43,032 nt of DNA. Source: a bacterium HR17 (GTDB lineage: Bacteria; Armatimonadota; Fervidibacteria; Fervidibacterales; Fervidibacteraceae). The DNA lies in NCBI GenBank assembly GCA_002898575.1, contig BEHT01000030.1, positions 1-43,032 on the forward strand. Direction: 5' to 3'. Position numbers and translations under genes: made by a program. Shown piece after piece: positions 35,601-43,032 of the stretch; within the stretch, counting starts at the first letter, position 1, and each line of letters starts with the position of its first letter. Below the pieces are notes generated by a model. The model was not told the DNA's origin and searched no databases. It worked only from the letters and a program-made list of their open reading frames with translations.

Positions 35601-37310
35601 TTGACTTTCACCGTTTTGTCTTTCACCTCTGTCGTCCCCTATGTGCGGGTCAACAAAGTCGCTGTCCCGCGCGGCAAGCCCGTCTACGCCGGCGTGCTCA
35701 TTCGCGACCGTGCGTGGAACCCGCTGGGTGAGCCGACGACACGCATTTTGCGCGATGAATATGGCGACCGCTTCCCGATCGCCCCGCGAGCGTGGTATTT
35801 CTCGGAGATGGTCGGCAATCAGTCATTCGTGGATGTCGTCTACCAAGGCAAGGTCTACTCTGCCACCGCCATCGTCGGAATGCATCCCGATGAGTTGAAA
35901 ATTACCCCGATTCGTAAAGCCATCACCGGGCGATGGTTCAAAGACGAATATGAGCGTGCCGCGCTCATCCCGACGCGCATGGCGCAACAGTTCGGCATCA
36001 ACGAACGGGACATTTTACTGGGGCTGCGCACGGGCGATTTGCCCCGCATCCAAGTGCTGGGGATGTCCCTTCCCGTGATCGGCATCGTGAAATCAGAAGT
36101 CATGAAAAACATCGTGGATTTGGACGGGGAACCGTTGACCCCTGTGGATTACTTGCTTATGCAAGAACGCCAACGACAACAACAGCAAGCGGGGCAACAA
36201 ACGGCGATGGAGTTGGAAGAATACATCCACCTCAACCCCGACGCCGTCCTCTACCTGCCCTTCCATTTGGTCATGGCAGCCGGCGGCAACTTGCGTTCGG
36301 TTGCCATCAACATGGGCGATGAGGAAACCGTCTCAAAGGAGCTACAAACGCTCATTGACCGCACGGAACTAAACCTGTTCGCTGTGGAGCGCGACCGCAG
36401 CGGTCGCCCTTATGTCGTGCTGTGCAGTTCCATCGGGACAACGGGCGTCTCCGGCGTAGAGACGGTGTTCATTCCGATCGTCATCGCTGCCTTGATCGTT
36501 CTGAACACGATGTTAAGCGCCGTCTACGAACGCATCCGCGAAATCGGGATTTACACGGCGCTCGGTTTAGCCCCTGTTCACATCGGCGCCCTTTTCTTAG
36601 CGGAATCCGCTGTCTACGCTGTGTTGGGGGCGATCGTCGGCTACATGTTGGGGCAGTTGGTCGCAATGTTGCAAGTGCATTATCAACTCATTGAAGGTTT
36701 GAACCTCAACTACTCCTCTGTCGCCGCCGTGTTTACTGTCTTGGTCGTGATGGCGACGGTGCTGGGGTCAACCCTTTACCCGGCGTGGAAAGCCTCGCAA
36801 GTGTCGGTGCCAGGCATTGAGCGGCGGTGGCGCTTACCCCAACCCGAAGGCGACTACCTGCACATCCTGCTTCCGTTCACCGTTTCGTCCTCGCAAGCGG
36901 TCGGCATTATGATGTTCCTTCGGGAATACTTGGAAGCCCACACAGACTACAGTCTCGGTCATTTCTCCACCGACCGGGTGCAAATGAGCCGCTTCACGAC
37001 CGAGCACGGGGAAGGGTATCGGTTGGAGTGTATGGTGTGGTTAGCCCCTTACGATTTGGGCGTCAGCGAATATTTCATCATTGAAACCCGTCCGACAGAA
37101 GACATTTTCGTCAACACCATCCACATCACCATTCGGCGCGAAAGTGGGGACGAGTCGTCGTGGCTGCGGGTCACCCGCAACTTCCTTAACCTCATCCGCA
37201 AGCAGTTCTTGCTGTGGCGCACGCTGCGCCCTGAGACAAAGGAGCATTACATCCGCACCGGTTGGGCGGCGGTGCACGGTGTTGGCGAAGAACGCATCGC
37301 CAGCGCATAA
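32667..37310 (+). CDS. Fusion of degenerate M28 peptidase domain with FtsX/MacB-type permease (1547 aa)
   Basis: ATG 32667 with AAGGAGG 10 nt upstream. A signal or anchor helix is at about 12-30. Residues about 40-490 follow the M28 aminopeptidase fold with an inserted PA-like domain, but the metal and catalytic positions are changed: AHYD is A262-Y-Y-D, PGADDNASG is PGAEQASG (275-282), AEE is A309-H-C311, and the late YHT is V473-D-T. About 490-840 is a beta-rich extracytoplasmic region. Three membrane helices follow (about 845-866, 872-893, 899-922), then RRRK (963-966) and an FtsX core: helix 967-995, an extracytoplasmic domain to about 1265, and three helices (about 1267-1290, 1305-1330, 1345-1370), including the IREIGIYTALGL coupling segment. 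The last ~170 residues are a soluble domain I do not recognise. No ATPase gene is adjacent. The peptidase part is probably a binding domain. Confidence 0.85.
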   Translation: MQSIFTFARRWWLWWALIAISSCAAAQPRTAYRSLYEGISESNLRQTVSTLASFGSRVVGFPGERLAAEYVRQQFLALGLDAVREQPFETVVPVDEGATLDIPALGKRYRLYALWPNLIRTSQTPPEGLRGHLIYAGTGRLEAFNGKKVQGSIALVEFESSTDWLNAIFLGGKAVIFIEPQDPTLPRGEAELKFLTTPIDIPRYWLPRSDAAELLSLLKTHGDLEVVVRCRMPWRRVTARNIAGVLWGVDPKRRNEVVVLQAYYDSMSVVPALSPGAEQASGLAVLLELARLLKRYPPDRTVVFLATSAHCLALRGEAQFVYDWLQAEQKTTWDDLKKMGEASVASFLFRHLTTQDAFAKGEKPVLLTFLSLDLSTRTPTVGVFYKGYFWDYNEDRQWQFSDIGKLCRESAERVGLLYGFEPETRFVDAINPIKGKSWRTYCLGRLALGSEMATIAGKTGIALATVNDGRPCVDTPFDTPDRVNFANLTAQAQVIACVVYDLLRAPTETLKTDLEQNFCVLRGEVLEFDPKRSVLSVPDQPVFNALVTLRHTALPAKTNMGVRTVLMSLAKSQKTPQGLTTAVYELVGIPMSRFRGGNVRLEGYTVDPRTGQITRAPDLGYMGAQATPLEFAMDLNEKERRLALFQCRSMMLFDMVDQRRFSLLGQMYVYDTTTGSEPFFYGYSLPIPQPMTSYYEPCAVVYAPPGTRVKVTMGASVLGLQLVLINAPDHLFQQPDQILRARNEEELGEGFLVDDTPAVYFTPLKVAKDMWVLDEYRIQKLRRYGVENPRMSQMHKNAREFLLAAEQSLKEMRYDRFMTNARAAWSYEAKAYPDAQSTAMDVVKGILFYLALLIPFAYFTERLFFYMSDLKWQIVMTVLIFAAITAVMRYVHPAFAIVTVNPLIVVLAFIILTLAVIVSVIIIQKFEAQMRQIQSETSGMHTADVGRLSATAAAFNLGVSNMRRRKVRTVLTAVTLILLTFTVLSFTSVVPYVRVNKVAVPRGKPVYAGVLIRDRAWNPLGEPTTRILRDEYGDRFPIAPRAWYFSEMVGNQSFVDVVYQGKVYSATAIVGMHPDELKITPIRKAITGRWFKDEYERAALIPTRMAQQFGINERDILLGLRTGDLPRIQVLGMSLPVIGIVKSEVMKNIVDLDGEPLTPVDYLLMQERQRQQQQAGQQTAMELEEYIHLNPDAVLYLPFHLVMAAGGNLRSVAINMGDEETVSKELQTLIDRTELNLFAVERDRSGRPYVVLCSSIGTTGVSGVETVFIPIVIAALIVLNTMLSAVYERIREIGIYTALGLAPVHIGALFLAESAVYAVLGAIVGYMLGQLVAMLQVHYQLIEGLNLNYSSVAAVFTVLVVMATVLGSTLYPAWKASQVSVPGIERRWRLPQPEGDYLHILLPFTVSSSQAVGIMMFLREYLEAHTDYSLGHFSTDRVQMSRFTTEHGEGYRLECMVWLAPYDLGVSEYFIIETRPTEDIFVNTIHITIRRESGDESSWLRVTRNFLNLIRKQFLLWRTLRPETKEHYIRTGWAAVHGVGEERIASA

Positions 37311-37346
37311 CCGCACCGATAACGCGGAAAGGGGGCACGGTCGCTC

Positions 37347-39353
37347 GTGGGGTTGATGAAGATCCAAGCGGAGTTGGAAGAATATCGGCGGTTGATGGAG
37401 CCTCCCCCACCCGAGGAGTTTGAGGAAGGGTTCAGCGTCCGCACCGTCTTGGGGGCTCTTTTTGTCGCCTTCGTTATGCTCCCCGGCGCCGCTTACCTCA
37501 GCCTCGTTACGGGCACCGGCTTAGGCGCGGCACCCCAATGGGTGACGGTCATCCTCTTCATGGAAATTGCCCGCCGTTCGTTCATCACCCTCAAACGCCA
37601 AGAGATTTACCTGCTCTATATCGTGGCAGGCGCCATCTTGGGTACGAACCCCTACTCAGGCTACATCTGGAATGTGTTCCTGCGCACCTCCCAAGTGACG
37701 CAAGGGTTAGGCGTCGCCCAAGACATCCCGACTTGGCTGGTTCCACAAGCCAACTCTCCCGCCATCTTACAGCGCACCTTTTTCCATCCCGACTGGTTCA
37801 TTCCCGTCGCTGTCAGCTTAGCGCTCCTTCTGCTCACCCGCGCCAGCGGTTTCGCCGCTGGCTATATCCTGTTCCGAATCACTTCAGACTACGAGCGACT
37901 GCCGTTTCCGTTAGCGCCGGTCGGTGCCCAAGGGGCAACGGTGCTGGCGGAAATCTCCCGCAAGGAAGAAACCTGGCGGTGGCGCTATTTCAGCATCGGG
38001 GCAATGATCGGGTTGGCGTTCGGCTTGTTTTACGCCGGTATCCCGACGATCACTGGGGCGATCATGAACCGTCCCTTGCAACTCATTCCCATCCCTTTCA
38101 TTGACCTGACCCAAAACACCGAGAGCGTGTTGCCTGCCACCCCGGTCGTCATCAACACCGACTTGGGTGGGTTTTTGGCGGGCTTTGTCCTGCCCTTCTG
38201 GGCGGTCATCGGTGGGTTCATCGGTTCGTTGATCCCCGCAGTTCTCAACCCGCTATTGTATCGGGGTCGTTGGGGGCGTATCTATTTGCGCCATTGGCGC
38301 CCCGGCTTGGACGCGATTCAAACGGAAATGCTCAATCAATACGATTTTTGGCTGAGCGCACGCATCGGTGCAGGGCTAGGCATCGCCGGCTTGGGCATCG
38401 CTTCAGCCCTCACAATGGCGGTTCGCGAACGACACGCCTACCGTGTCGCCGGCGGAACGCGTGAAGACCGCATCCCGCTGACGGCTATGTTGCCCCATCG
38501 GGGAGATTTTCCCGTGCCTTTGATGTTCGGCGTCTATTTGGTAGCGACAGCGCTTATCGTCATTTTGTGCAAACTGCTGCTGCCCCACCTCTCTATCCTG
38601 TTCCCCCTCTTCTTCGCCTTCATTTACACCCCGATCATCTCGTATGTGGACGCTCGTATGCGCGGTTTGACAGGACAGTGGACGGGCATCCCCTTCGTCC
38701 GCGAAGGGTTCAACATCATCTACAGCAAAATGACGGGCTATCGGGGATTGGACATTTGGTTCGCTCCGTTGCCTATCTACGACTACGGGGAGGGCGCCCA
38801 GAACTTCCGCGTCGTAGAACTGACCGGCACCAAGTTCACCGGGCTGCTGAAGACGGAGGTCGTCATCGTCGTCATCGGTTTGTTGGCAAACTTGGCAGTC
38901 TGGCAGTATTTGTGGCGGTTGGCACCGATTCCGTCCTATGTTTACCCCTTCGCTCAAAAGATGTGGCCGCTTTACGCCTTCGGACAAGCCTTGCTGTGGA
39001 CGACGACGACCGAGCGCGGACGACAGTTAATGCCCCTCAAACCCGACATCATCGTCACTTTCTTGGCAGGCACCCTCCTCGCCTACCCTCTGTTCGCCTT
39101 TACCAATTTGCCGACCCTCTTTTTCTACGGTCTCGTTCAGGGCGTCAGCGGAATGCCGTTTAGCGGTTTGCTAACGCTGGCAGGTGCATTGGTTTCCCGA
39201 TTTTACTTTGAGAAAAACTATCCTGACGCTACGACTTGGCGCCGCTACGCCACCGTGTTACTCGCCGGTTACTCCTGCGGGATGGGCTTGGTCGGGATGT
39301 TCTGCGCCGCCTTAGCGATGGTCAGTAAGGCAGTAACCCAATTGCCTTACTGA
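37347..39353 (+). CDS. OPT-like multi-pass membrane transporter
   Basis: 668 residues from GTG 37347, 36 bp after the permease fusion, so likely in one operon with it. An acidic cytosolic N-terminus (ELEEYRRLMEPPPPEEFEE) precedes about 14-16 hydrophobic helices. The features SVRTVLGALFVAFVMLPGAAY near the first helix and YERLPFPLAPVGAQG in the middle recall oligopeptide transporter (OPT/YSL) proteins, where a LPFP segment and similar early Gly-rich helix occur. Overall similarity is loose, so a related uncharacterised integral membrane family is the alternative. OPT members move peptides or metal chelates with protons. The substrate here is unknown. Confidence 0.7.
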   Translation: MGLMKIQAELEEYRRLMEPPPPEEFEEGFSVRTVLGALFVAFVMLPGAAYLSLVTGTGLGAAPQWVTVILFMEIARRSFITLKRQEIYLLYIVAGAILGTNPYSGYIWNVFLRTSQVTQGLGVAQDIPTWLVPQANSPAILQRTFFHPDWFIPVAVSLALLLLTRASGFAAGYILFRITSDYERLPFPLAPVGAQGATVLAEISRKEETWRWRYFSIGAMIGLAFGLFYAGIPTITGAIMNRPLQLIPIPFIDLTQNTESVLPATPVVINTDLGGFLAGFVLPFWAVIGGFIGSLIPAVLNPLLYRGRWGRIYLRHWRPGLDAIQTEMLNQYDFWLSARIGAGLGIAGLGIASALTMAVRERHAYRVAGGTREDRIPLTAMLPHRGDFPVPLMFGVYLVATALIVILCKLLLPHLSILFPLFFAFIYTPIISYVDARMRGLTGQWTGIPFVREGFNIIYSKMTGYRGLDIWFAPLPIYDYGEGAQNFRVVELTGTKFTGLLKTEVVIVVIGLLANLAVWQYLWRLAPIPSYVYPFAQKMWPLYAFGQALLWTTTTERGRQLMPLKPDIIVTFLAGTLLAYPLFAFTNLPTLFFYGLVQGVSGMPFSGLLTLAGALVSRFYFEKNYPDATTWRRYATVLLAGYSCGMGLVGMFCAALAMVSKAVTQLPY

Positions 39354-39420
39354 TTCGGCGCTGAATAGGTCTACTTTTGCTCAGTAATTGCGACCAAACG
39401 CACGATAAGGGGGATCGCGT

Positions 39421-40404
39421 GTGGAGTATACGACACTCGGGAAGACCGGGTTGGAAGTCTCACGCATTTGTCTTGGCTGTATGGGGTTTGGTGACCCGAA
39501 CATTTGGATTCACAAATGGGTGCTCACGGAGGAGGAAAGCCTTCCAATCATCAAGAGAGCCCTTGAGTTGGGCATTAACTTCTTTGACACGGCAAATGTC
39601 TACTCGTTGGGAAGAAGTGAGGAGATCCTTGGGCGCGCCCTCAAAAAGTTTGGTGTCAATCGCGACGCAGTCGTAATTGCGACCAAGGTGCACTTTAGAA
39701 TGCGTGAGGGACCAAACGCTTTCGGGCTATCGCGCAAAGCGATCTTCAATGAAATAGACCACAGCCTAAGGCGACTCGGCACTGACTATGTTGACATCTA
39801 CATCATCCACCGCTGGGATTACCAAACTCCCATTGAAGAAACGATGGAAGCACTGAACGATATTGTGAGGATGGGCAAGGCACGCTACATTGGTGCTTCG
39901 TCCATGTGGACTTGGCAGTTCCAGAAAGCAAATCATGTCGCCGAAACGCATGGATGGTCGCGCTTTGTGGTAATGCAGAATCACTACAATTTGATTTATC
40001 GCGAGGAGGAACGAGAGATGCTTCCGTTTTGTCGTGCCGAAGGGATCGGCGTGATCCCTTATAGCCCGCTCGCCGGTGGGAGACTTGCCCGCGATCCCGA
40101 CGAAAAAACACAGCGCGCTGAGACCGATCAAATTGCAAAGTGGAAATACGATGCGACTTCCGACATAGACCGTCCAATCATAGAGCGTGTCGGGGAACTG
40201 GCGAAAAAGCACGGGGTGTCAAGGGCTCAGATTGCATTGGCTTGGCTGCTACACAAAGAAGGGGTGACAGCCCCCATCGTCGGTGCAACGAAAATCTCTC
40301 ATCTGGAAGACGCTGTCGGCGCTTTGTCCGTTAAACTAACTCCAGAGGAGATCGCCTACTTGGAAGAACCCTATATCCCACACCCTGTCGTCGGTCATCA
40401 ATGA
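39421..40404 (+). CDS. Aldo/keto reductase
   Basis: 327 residues, GTG start with AAGGGGG upstream. The (beta/alpha)8 reductase has its catalytic tetrad in place: Asp56 (FFDTA), Tyr61 (NVYS), Lys89 (IATKV) and His130 (YIIHRWD). NADPH-binding features near the C-terminus (VGATKISHLEDAV) suit the AKR family related to YajO and YghZ. It reduces aldehydes or sugars; the substrate is unknown. Hand counting the first 180 nt gives about 50% GC, clearly below the preceding transporter gene (about 56% in a 120-nt sample), so recent acquisition is possible. Confidence 0.94.
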   Translation: MEYTTLGKTGLEVSRICLGCMGFGDPNIWIHKWVLTEEESLPIIKRALELGINFFDTANVYSLGRSEEILGRALKKFGVNRDAVVIATKVHFRMREGPNAFGLSRKAIFNEIDHSLRRLGTDYVDIYIIHRWDYQTPIEETMEALNDIVRMGKARYIGASSMWTWQFQKANHVAETHGWSRFVVMQNHYNLIYREEEREMLPFCRAEGIGVIPYSPLAGGRLARDPDEKTQRAETDQIAKWKYDATSDIDRPIIERVGELAKKHGVSRAQIALAWLLHKEGVTAPIVGATKISHLEDAVGALSVKLTPEEIAYLEEPYIPHPVVGHQ

Positions 40405-40625
40405 ACGAGCCTTAAGATTGTCAAGACTTCTGCCCAAGCCTGTTGTGTTCTATCCACGAACCCAACGCCTAGGGGGTTGAACCTGTAGTTGATGGGCAAG
40501 TTTGCTGGGTGCCGATTTTAATTGGAGAGTAGCCCGTCGTCGTTCAAGTGGTGCTGGGGCAAAGATTAGGGTTGAGCGACAAGGTTTGTCAACCTCCGTC
40601 GCTTTCTGAACAGGAGGTTATGAAA

Positions 40626-41723
40626 ATGGCGCTGCTTTATGGGCGTGAGTGGACGCGGGAAGAATTACTCAAGCGGGTTGGAGACATCAGTCAATTGTGC
40701 GGCGCAAAAGTTTACGAATTGCTGGACGGTCCGGCAAGGGGAGTTGTTAGCGTGGATGTTTGGACAGGCGGTGGTCTGACTTTCACCGTGCTTGCCAGCA
40801 GGGGCATGGACATCGGCATGGCTCGCTATCGTGGCGTAGCGTTGGCATGGCGTTCACCGACAACCGAAATTCATCCTGCCTTTTACGAGCCTGAACGCTA
40901 CGGATGGTTGAGGGGCTTTCACGGCGGCTTGTTGACAACTTGTGGTTTAATGCACGCAGGTCATCCTATTGACGATGAAGGCGTTCACTACGGTTTGCAC
41001 GGTCGCGCTTCCTACACACCTGCATCGCACTTGAGGGTTGACGGCTATTGGGAAGGTGAGGATTACTTCGTCGTCGTGGAAGGGCGCATCCGTGAAGGTG
41101 CTGTCTTTTCGCCTGTGCTGGAACTGCATCGCCGTATAACTGTCAAGTTAGGCGAAAACCGATTGTTCATCCGCGACACAGTGACTAACATCGGGTTTCA
41201 ACCTTCGCCTTTGCTGCTACTCTACCACATCAACTTGGGCTTCCCGATTTTAAGCGAGCACTCAGAACTTGTCCTGCCCAGCAAAAATGTTCAACCCCGC
41301 GATCCCGATGCTGAAGCGGGGGTGAACGAATACATGAAGTTCAGCCCGCCACAACCCAACTTCCGCGAGCAGGTCTTTTTCCACCACCTCGTCGGCGCAC
41401 GGGATGGTAGCACATGCGCGGCTGTCATCAACCGAACGCTGATGCACGGTGAAGGGTTGGGCGTTTATGTCCGCTGGAACTTGAACGAACTGCCCCACTT
41501 CGTCCAGTGGAAAATGATGGGCGAAGGTATCTATGTCGTCGGGGTTGAGCCGACCAACGCTCCACTGCACTTGACCCGCACGGAAATGCGCCGACAAGGG
41601 TTACTACCCACCTTACAACCTAACGAACAACGCACCTTTAACTTGGAAATCGGTGTCCTCACTACCCGCGCCGAAATTGACCAATTCCGTCAATTTATCA
41701 CCCAACTGATGACGGGACGGTGA
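40626..41723 (+). CDS. DUF4432 protein, aldose 1-epimerase fold
   Basis: 365 residues from ATG 40626, where AGGAGG lies 8 nt upstream; ATG 40620 is too close to it. Recognisable DUF4432 features are the GGGLTFTVLASRGMDIG strand pair, GGLLTTCGL, GLHGRASYTPA, and the late VGVEPTNAPL followed by an E-x-N-E-Q-R-TFNLEIGVL end. Members have the galactose-mutarotase beta-sandwich and are often found with carbohydrate catabolism genes. Conserved His residues in HGGLL and GLHGR could serve in sugar binding. The precise reaction is unknown. It is cytosolic, with no signal peptide. A 221-bp gap separates it from the aldo/keto reductase. Confidence 0.88.
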   Translation: MALLYGREWTREELLKRVGDISQLCGAKVYELLDGPARGVVSVDVWTGGGLTFTVLASRGMDIGMARYRGVALAWRSPTTEIHPAFYEPERYGWLRGFHGGLLTTCGLMHAGHPIDDEGVHYGLHGRASYTPASHLRVDGYWEGEDYFVVVEGRIREGAVFSPVLELHRRITVKLGENRLFIRDTVTNIGFQPSPLLLLYHINLGFPILSEHSELVLPSKNVQPRDPDAEAGVNEYMKFSPPQPNFREQVFFHHLVGARDGSTCAAVINRTLMHGEGLGVYVRWNLNELPHFVQWKMMGEGIYVVGVEPTNAPLHLTRTEMRRQGLLPTLQPNEQRTFNLEIGVLTTRAEIDQFRQFITQLMTGR

Positions 41724-41907
41724 ACTTTCTGCCCACACGCGCGGTGATGTCACAGCTATCAGCACGGGGACAAGGCTTTTCCATGAGTTAGCAAAAATAT
41801 CTCCTCGTTCGCTAAAATGTTGACGGGTAAGGTAAGTTTTGCGAATATAACGCTCAATGTTCGCTCTTGAACAAATGCTCCGAGAATCTACGCAAGGGGT
41901 GAAATGG

Positions 41908-43032
41908 ATGCGACTGGCGCAACGCGTGCACCGTATCAAGCCGTCACCAACGATCGCTGCGGCAGCAAAAGCGAGAGCCTTAAAAGCGCAAGGGGTTGAC
42001 ATTTGTGACTTGACGGTTGGAGAACCTGATCTTGACACGCCTGAATTCATCAAAGAGGCTGCCGTTCAAGCCATGCGGGAAGGCTACACGAAATACACCG
42101 ATGCTCGTGGCATGGAACCGCTCAGGAAAGCCATTTGCGAGAAATTTGAGCGTGACAACGGGTTGCATTACACGCCCGATCAAATCGTTGCTTCATGCGG
42201 TGCCAAGCATGCCTTATTTAACGCTTTCCAAGCGCTCATTGACCCGGGAGACCAAGTTCTCATCCCTGCTCCCTACTGGGTCAGTTACCCCGACATGGTT
42301 TTGGTCTGTGACGGTGAACCAGTGATCATACCGACGACTGAAGAGACAGGTTTCAAGCCGACGCCAAAGCAAATTGCCGATGCCATCACTGACCGAACCC
42401 GCATCTTGCTCATCAACTCCCCATGCAACCCAACCGGTGCAGTTTGGGAGCGAGAACTTTTAGAGGAAATCGCAGAGATCGTCCTGAAGCACGATGACTT
42501 GTTCGTCATCTCGGACGAAGTTTACGAGTGCCTGATTTACGACGGTCGCAAGCATGTCAGCATCGCCAGTTTGAATGAGCGCATCAAAGAACGAACAATC
42601 GTCGTCAATGCCCTGTCGAAAACTTTCGCCATGACGGGTTGGCGGTTGGGCTATGCAGCAGCGCCCAAACCTATTGCCGATGCTATGGCGAAAATTCAAA
42701 GTCAAAGCACAACGAACCCGACAAGTTTCGTCCAGGTCGCTGCAATCAAGGCATTGCGAGAACCCGGTGACTTCCCGCAAAAGATGCTGGAACTTTACGA
42801 CTTTCGCCGTCACATGATCGTCACTTCTCTCAACAACATTGACGGTGTCAAGTGCAGGATGCCTGAAGGTGCATTTTACGCTTTCGCTAACTTTCAAGAA
42901 GCCATTGAAAGCAAGGGTTTCAAAGACGACTATGAACTTTGCGACTACTTGCTTGAGAAAGCCCATGTCGCCACAGTGGCAGGTTCACCGTTCGGCGCAC
43001 CCGGTTACTTGCGTCTTTCCTTTGCCACTTCC
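41908..43032 (+). CDS. Class I/II pyridoxal-phosphate aminotransferase (aspartate aminotransferase-like), 3' end cut by window
   Basis: 375 codons are visible from ATG 41908 to the window edge with no stop; full relatives are about 390-400 residues, so only the tail is missing. AAGGGGTGAA lies just before the start; an in-frame ATG at 41875 is an alternative. The PLP fold is plain: LTVGEPDLDTPEFI, YTDARGMEPLRKAI, NSPCNPTGAV (Asn194-type site), ISDEVYE, and the Schiff-base Lys238 in LSKTFAMTGWRLGY. It swaps amino groups between amino acids and 2-oxoacids in the cytosol. The closest type is the thermostable aspartate aminotransferase group Ib; a prephenate-specific variant cannot be excluded. 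Confidence 0.93.
   Translation, partial: MRLAQRVHRIKPSPTIAAAAKARALKAQGVDICDLTVGEPDLDTPEFIKEAAVQAMREGYTKYTDARGMEPLRKAICEKFERDNGLHYTPDQIVASCGAKHALFNAFQALIDPGDQVLIPAPYWVSYPDMVLVCDGEPVIIPTTEETGFKPTPKQIADAITDRTRILLINSPCNPTGAVWERELLEEIAEIVLKHDDLFVISDEVYECLIYDGRKHVSIASLNERIKERTIVVNALSKTFAMTGWRLGYAAAPKPIADAMAKIQSQSTTNPTSFVQVAAIKALREPGDFPQKMLELYDFRRHMIVTSLNNIDGVKCRMPEGAFYAFANFQEAIESKGFKDDYELCDYLLEKAHVATVAGSPFGAPGYLRLSFATS

Overview
The window reads like a moderately GC-rich (high-50s % by eye), gene-dense chromosome segment of a thermophile-like, uncultivated-type bacterium. The best guess is the Armatimonadota/Fervidibacteria neighbourhood. This rests on a type II-style prepilin with the H-X9-DG C-terminal signature, a Wzi-like outer-membrane barrel (hence a diderm envelope), many GTG/TTG starts with strong GGAGG sites, and large secreted multidomain enzymes. 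It is inference, not proof. No phage, insertion sequence, CRISPR array or plasmid gene was seen.

Region 1 (1-6.6 kb): the 3'-truncated end of a secreted alpha/beta hydrolase gene (minus), then plus-strand genes for a very large secreted FAD oxidoreductase with an FnIII module, an unrecognised secreted protein, HslU, a DUF883/YqjD-like membrane-anchored protein, and a tiny translationally coupled two-helix membrane protein.

Region 2 (6.6-14.8 kb): an intergenic patch of three related hairpin repeats, a terminator, then a leftward proteostasis operon read as tig, qorB, clpP, clpX, lon, preceded by tRNA-Gly(GCC) and rsmA. HslU, Lon and ClpXP meet tail to tail, so almost all cytosolic AAA+ proteases lie in 6.6 kb; no HslV peptidase is visible.

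Region 3 (14.8-22.7 kb): an M16 zinc peptidase, uvrB, a KhtT/KhtU-type cation antiporter pair, a Gfo/Idh/MocA oxidoreductase and the Wzi-like outer-membrane protein.

Region 4 (22.7-32.5 kb): mostly leftward housekeeping genes. These are a small basic protein, a GNAT acetyltransferase, trpC, trpD, an RpiB-like isomerase lacking the usual histidines, a short-chain dehydrogenase (plus strand) lacking the catalytic Tyr/Lys pair, a prepilin, acsA, aroE, tatA and a GGDEF diguanylate cyclase.

Region 5 (32.4-39.4 kb): tRNA-Leu(CAG), then a two-gene unit: a 1547-residue fusion of a degenerate M28 peptidase domain to an FtsX/MacB-type permease core, followed 36 bp later by an OPT-like multi-pass transporter. 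No ABC ATPase is present in the window. This pair is the best candidate here for an undescribed system.

Region 6 (39.4-43 kb): an aldo/keto reductase, a DUF4432 (aldose-epimerase fold) protein and a class I/II aminotransferase cut by the window edge. Parts of this region are visibly less GC-rich than the rest.
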